Shown piece after piece: positions 5,835 through 6,616 of a stretch of DNA of 6,616 nucleotides; position 1 is the stretch's first letter; each line of letters opens with the position of its first letter. A program made the translations under genes and the position numbers. The notes under the pieces were generated by a model. It was not told where the DNA came from and ran no database searches. It saw only the letters and a program-made list of their open reading frames with translations. The stretch spans positions 1 to 6,616 of the forward strand of contig CAKVJR010000094.1 of NCBI GenBank assembly GCA_934754855.1, given 5' to 3'. The DNA comes from an uncultured Candidatus Melainabacteria bacterium (GTDB lineage Bacteria > Cyanobacteriota > Vampirovibrionia > Gastranaerophilales > Gastranaerophilaceae).

Positions 5835-5866
5835 TTGCTATATACAGTATATACATTTCATAGCAA
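5835..5866 (-). promoter_or_regulatory. Nested palindromes overlapping a candidate promoter of the RHH gene (probable operator)
   Basis: A perfect odd palindrome, TATATAC-A-GTATATA, spans 5839-5853. It is enclosed by a second inverted repeat, TTGCTAT (5835-5841) and ATAGCAA (5860-5866). On the minus strand, TTGCTA (5866-5861) and TATATA (5844-5839), 16 bases apart, read as a sigma-70-type promoter. The central palindrome would then cover the -10. An alternative -10, TATACT (5820-5815), lies just downstream. This is a typical site for autorepression by an RHH dimer, but binding is inferred. Confidence 0.55.
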
Positions 5867-5958
5867 AACTCAAAAACAATCCTGAAATAACAAGCATTTT
5901 CAAGATTTTTACAAAGATATATTCATCTTTACAATTCGTAATATTTTAAACAAGCAAT

Positions 5959-5988
5959 AAAAAAACGGTGAGCGTTAACTCACCGTTT
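5959..5988 (-). terminator. Intrinsic terminator of fabF
   Basis: AAACGGTGAG (5963-5972) and CTCACCGTTT (5979-5988) form a perfect 10-bp stem with a six-base loop. On the minus strand it runs into seven T (5965-5959). It begins 19 bases after the fabF stop codon. Confidence 0.92.
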
Positions 5989-6007
5989 GAAATAATTACA
6001 GATTTGA

Positions 6008-6616
6008 TTAATCTTCATATTTTTTGAAAAGCAAAACTGCGTTGCAACCGCCAAATCCGAACGAATTGTTCATTGCGACTTTAACTTCATGTTTTCTTGC
6101 TTTATTCGGGACATAGTCGAGGTTAGCGACTTCCTCGTCTTGATTTTCGAGGTTGATTGTCGGAGGAATAATGCCATCGTTGATAGTTTTGATACAAACG
6201 ATAGACTCAATACTTCCTGCTGCACCAATCATGTGTCCTGTCATTGATTTTGTAGAACTTACCAAAAGATTTTTGTTGGTATCTTTATCGCCAAAAATTC
6301 GTGCGACGGTATTAGATTCCGCAATATCGCCAATGTGTGTGCTTGTGCCGTGCATATTGATGTATTGAACGTCATCAACCGTCAAATTTGCATCTTTAAG
6401 TGCATTTCTGACTGCAAGTTCAGCACCTTTTCCTTCCGGATCGGGAGCGACCGCATCATAAGCATCGCAACTTTGACCATAGCCGACGATTTCTGCATAA
6501 ATTTTTGCACCACGTGCCTTGGCATGTTCAAGTTCTTCCAAAACCAACAAACCTGCACCTTCGCCCATTACAAAGCCGTCACGGTCTTTATCATAAGGTC
6601 TTGATGCTCTTTGAGG
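6008..6616 (-). CDS. fabF: Beta-ketoacyl-ACP synthase II, C-terminal half (5' end cut by the window)
   Basis: Condensing enzyme of type II fatty acid synthesis, elongating acyl-ACP with malonyl-ACP in the cytosol. The last 202 codons are present. The frame continues past the right edge, so the in-frame ATG at 6568 is internal: the preceding 16 codons read SRPYDKDRDGFV-like FabF sequence. About half of a usual ~410-residue protein is here. Visible active-site features are HGTSTHIGD, whose first His is a catalytic histidine. STKSMTGH follows, with the conserved Lys and the second catalytic His. NSFGFGG near the C-terminus carries the gatekeeper Phe. The nucleophilic Cys lies in the missing half. 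Minor deviations are His-Ile for the common Pro-Ala after HGTST, and GFGGCNAVLLF for the common GFGGTN. Neither affects a known catalytic residue. Stop TAA at 6010-6008, then a strong terminator, so fabF is the last gene of its transcript. Confidence 0.95.
   Translation of the reverse strand, partial: PQRASRPYDKDRDGFVMGEGAGLLVLEELEHAKARGAKIYAEIVGYGQSCDAYDAVAPDPEGKGAELAVRNALKDANLTVDDVQYINMHGTSTHIGDIAESNTVARIFGDKDTNKNLLVSSTKSMTGHMIGAAGSIESIVCIKTINDGIIPPTINLENQDEEVANLDYVPNKARKHEVKVAMNNSFGFGGCNAVLLFKKYED

Noticed and set aside
5773..5856. 28-residue N-terminal extension of the RHH protein
   Set aside because: The ATG at 5772 has an AAAGGAG site and begins exactly where RHH proteins begin. The extension overlaps the candidate promoter and operator.

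Overview
The window is a compact, AT-rich bacterial chromosomal segment with eight genes. Two of them are cut by the window edges. No mobile element, CRISPR array, rRNA or tRNA was recognised. The gene mix is core metabolism (glucose-6-phosphate isomerase, DAHP synthase, beta-ketoacyl-ACP synthase II) plus a UbiA/MenA-type prenyltransferase, a DUF486 membrane protein, a HEAT-repeat protein and several small proteins. The PBS-lyase-type HEAT repeats and the low GC would fit a non-photosynthetic relative of Cyanobacteria such as Gastranaerophilales. That placement is only a guess; nothing here proves the lineage.

Left part (1-2543): partial pgi on the minus strand diverges from a plus-strand two-gene unit. 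The two genes are a type I-beta DAHP synthase with an N-terminal ferredoxin-like regulatory domain and a DUF486 four-helix membrane protein, fused by a one-base TAATG stop/start overlap. Both divergent promoters have a perfect TATAAT just upstream of the Shine-Dalgarno sequence, predicting very short leaders.

Middle (2544-3970): two minus-strand genes. One encodes a 142-residue protein built from six YD-like repeats of about 20 residues, of unknown function. Its stop codon directly abuts the stop of the convergent DUF486 gene. The other encodes a seven-repeat HEAT protein with its own intrinsic terminator.

Right part (3971-6616): a 317-base AT-rich gap leads to a plus-strand pair, a MenA-like prenyltransferase and a 73-residue zinc-ribbon protein, again joined by TAATG and followed by a hairpin terminator that could work in both directions. 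Then come a minus-strand orphan ribbon-helix-helix regulator (62 residues) with a striking nested palindrome in its promoter region, and the C-terminal half of fabF with a clear terminator.

Functional links are modest. DAHP synthase feeds chorismate, from which the MenA substrate would be made if the organism makes menaquinone, but the two genes are in separate units. I found no clear new multi-gene system. The best leads are the YD-like repeat protein, the prenyltransferase/zinc-ribbon pair, and the orphan RHH regulator with its probable operator. Several starts differ from the longest open frame: the repeat protein at 2972, the prenyltransferase at 4288 and the RHH protein at 5772.
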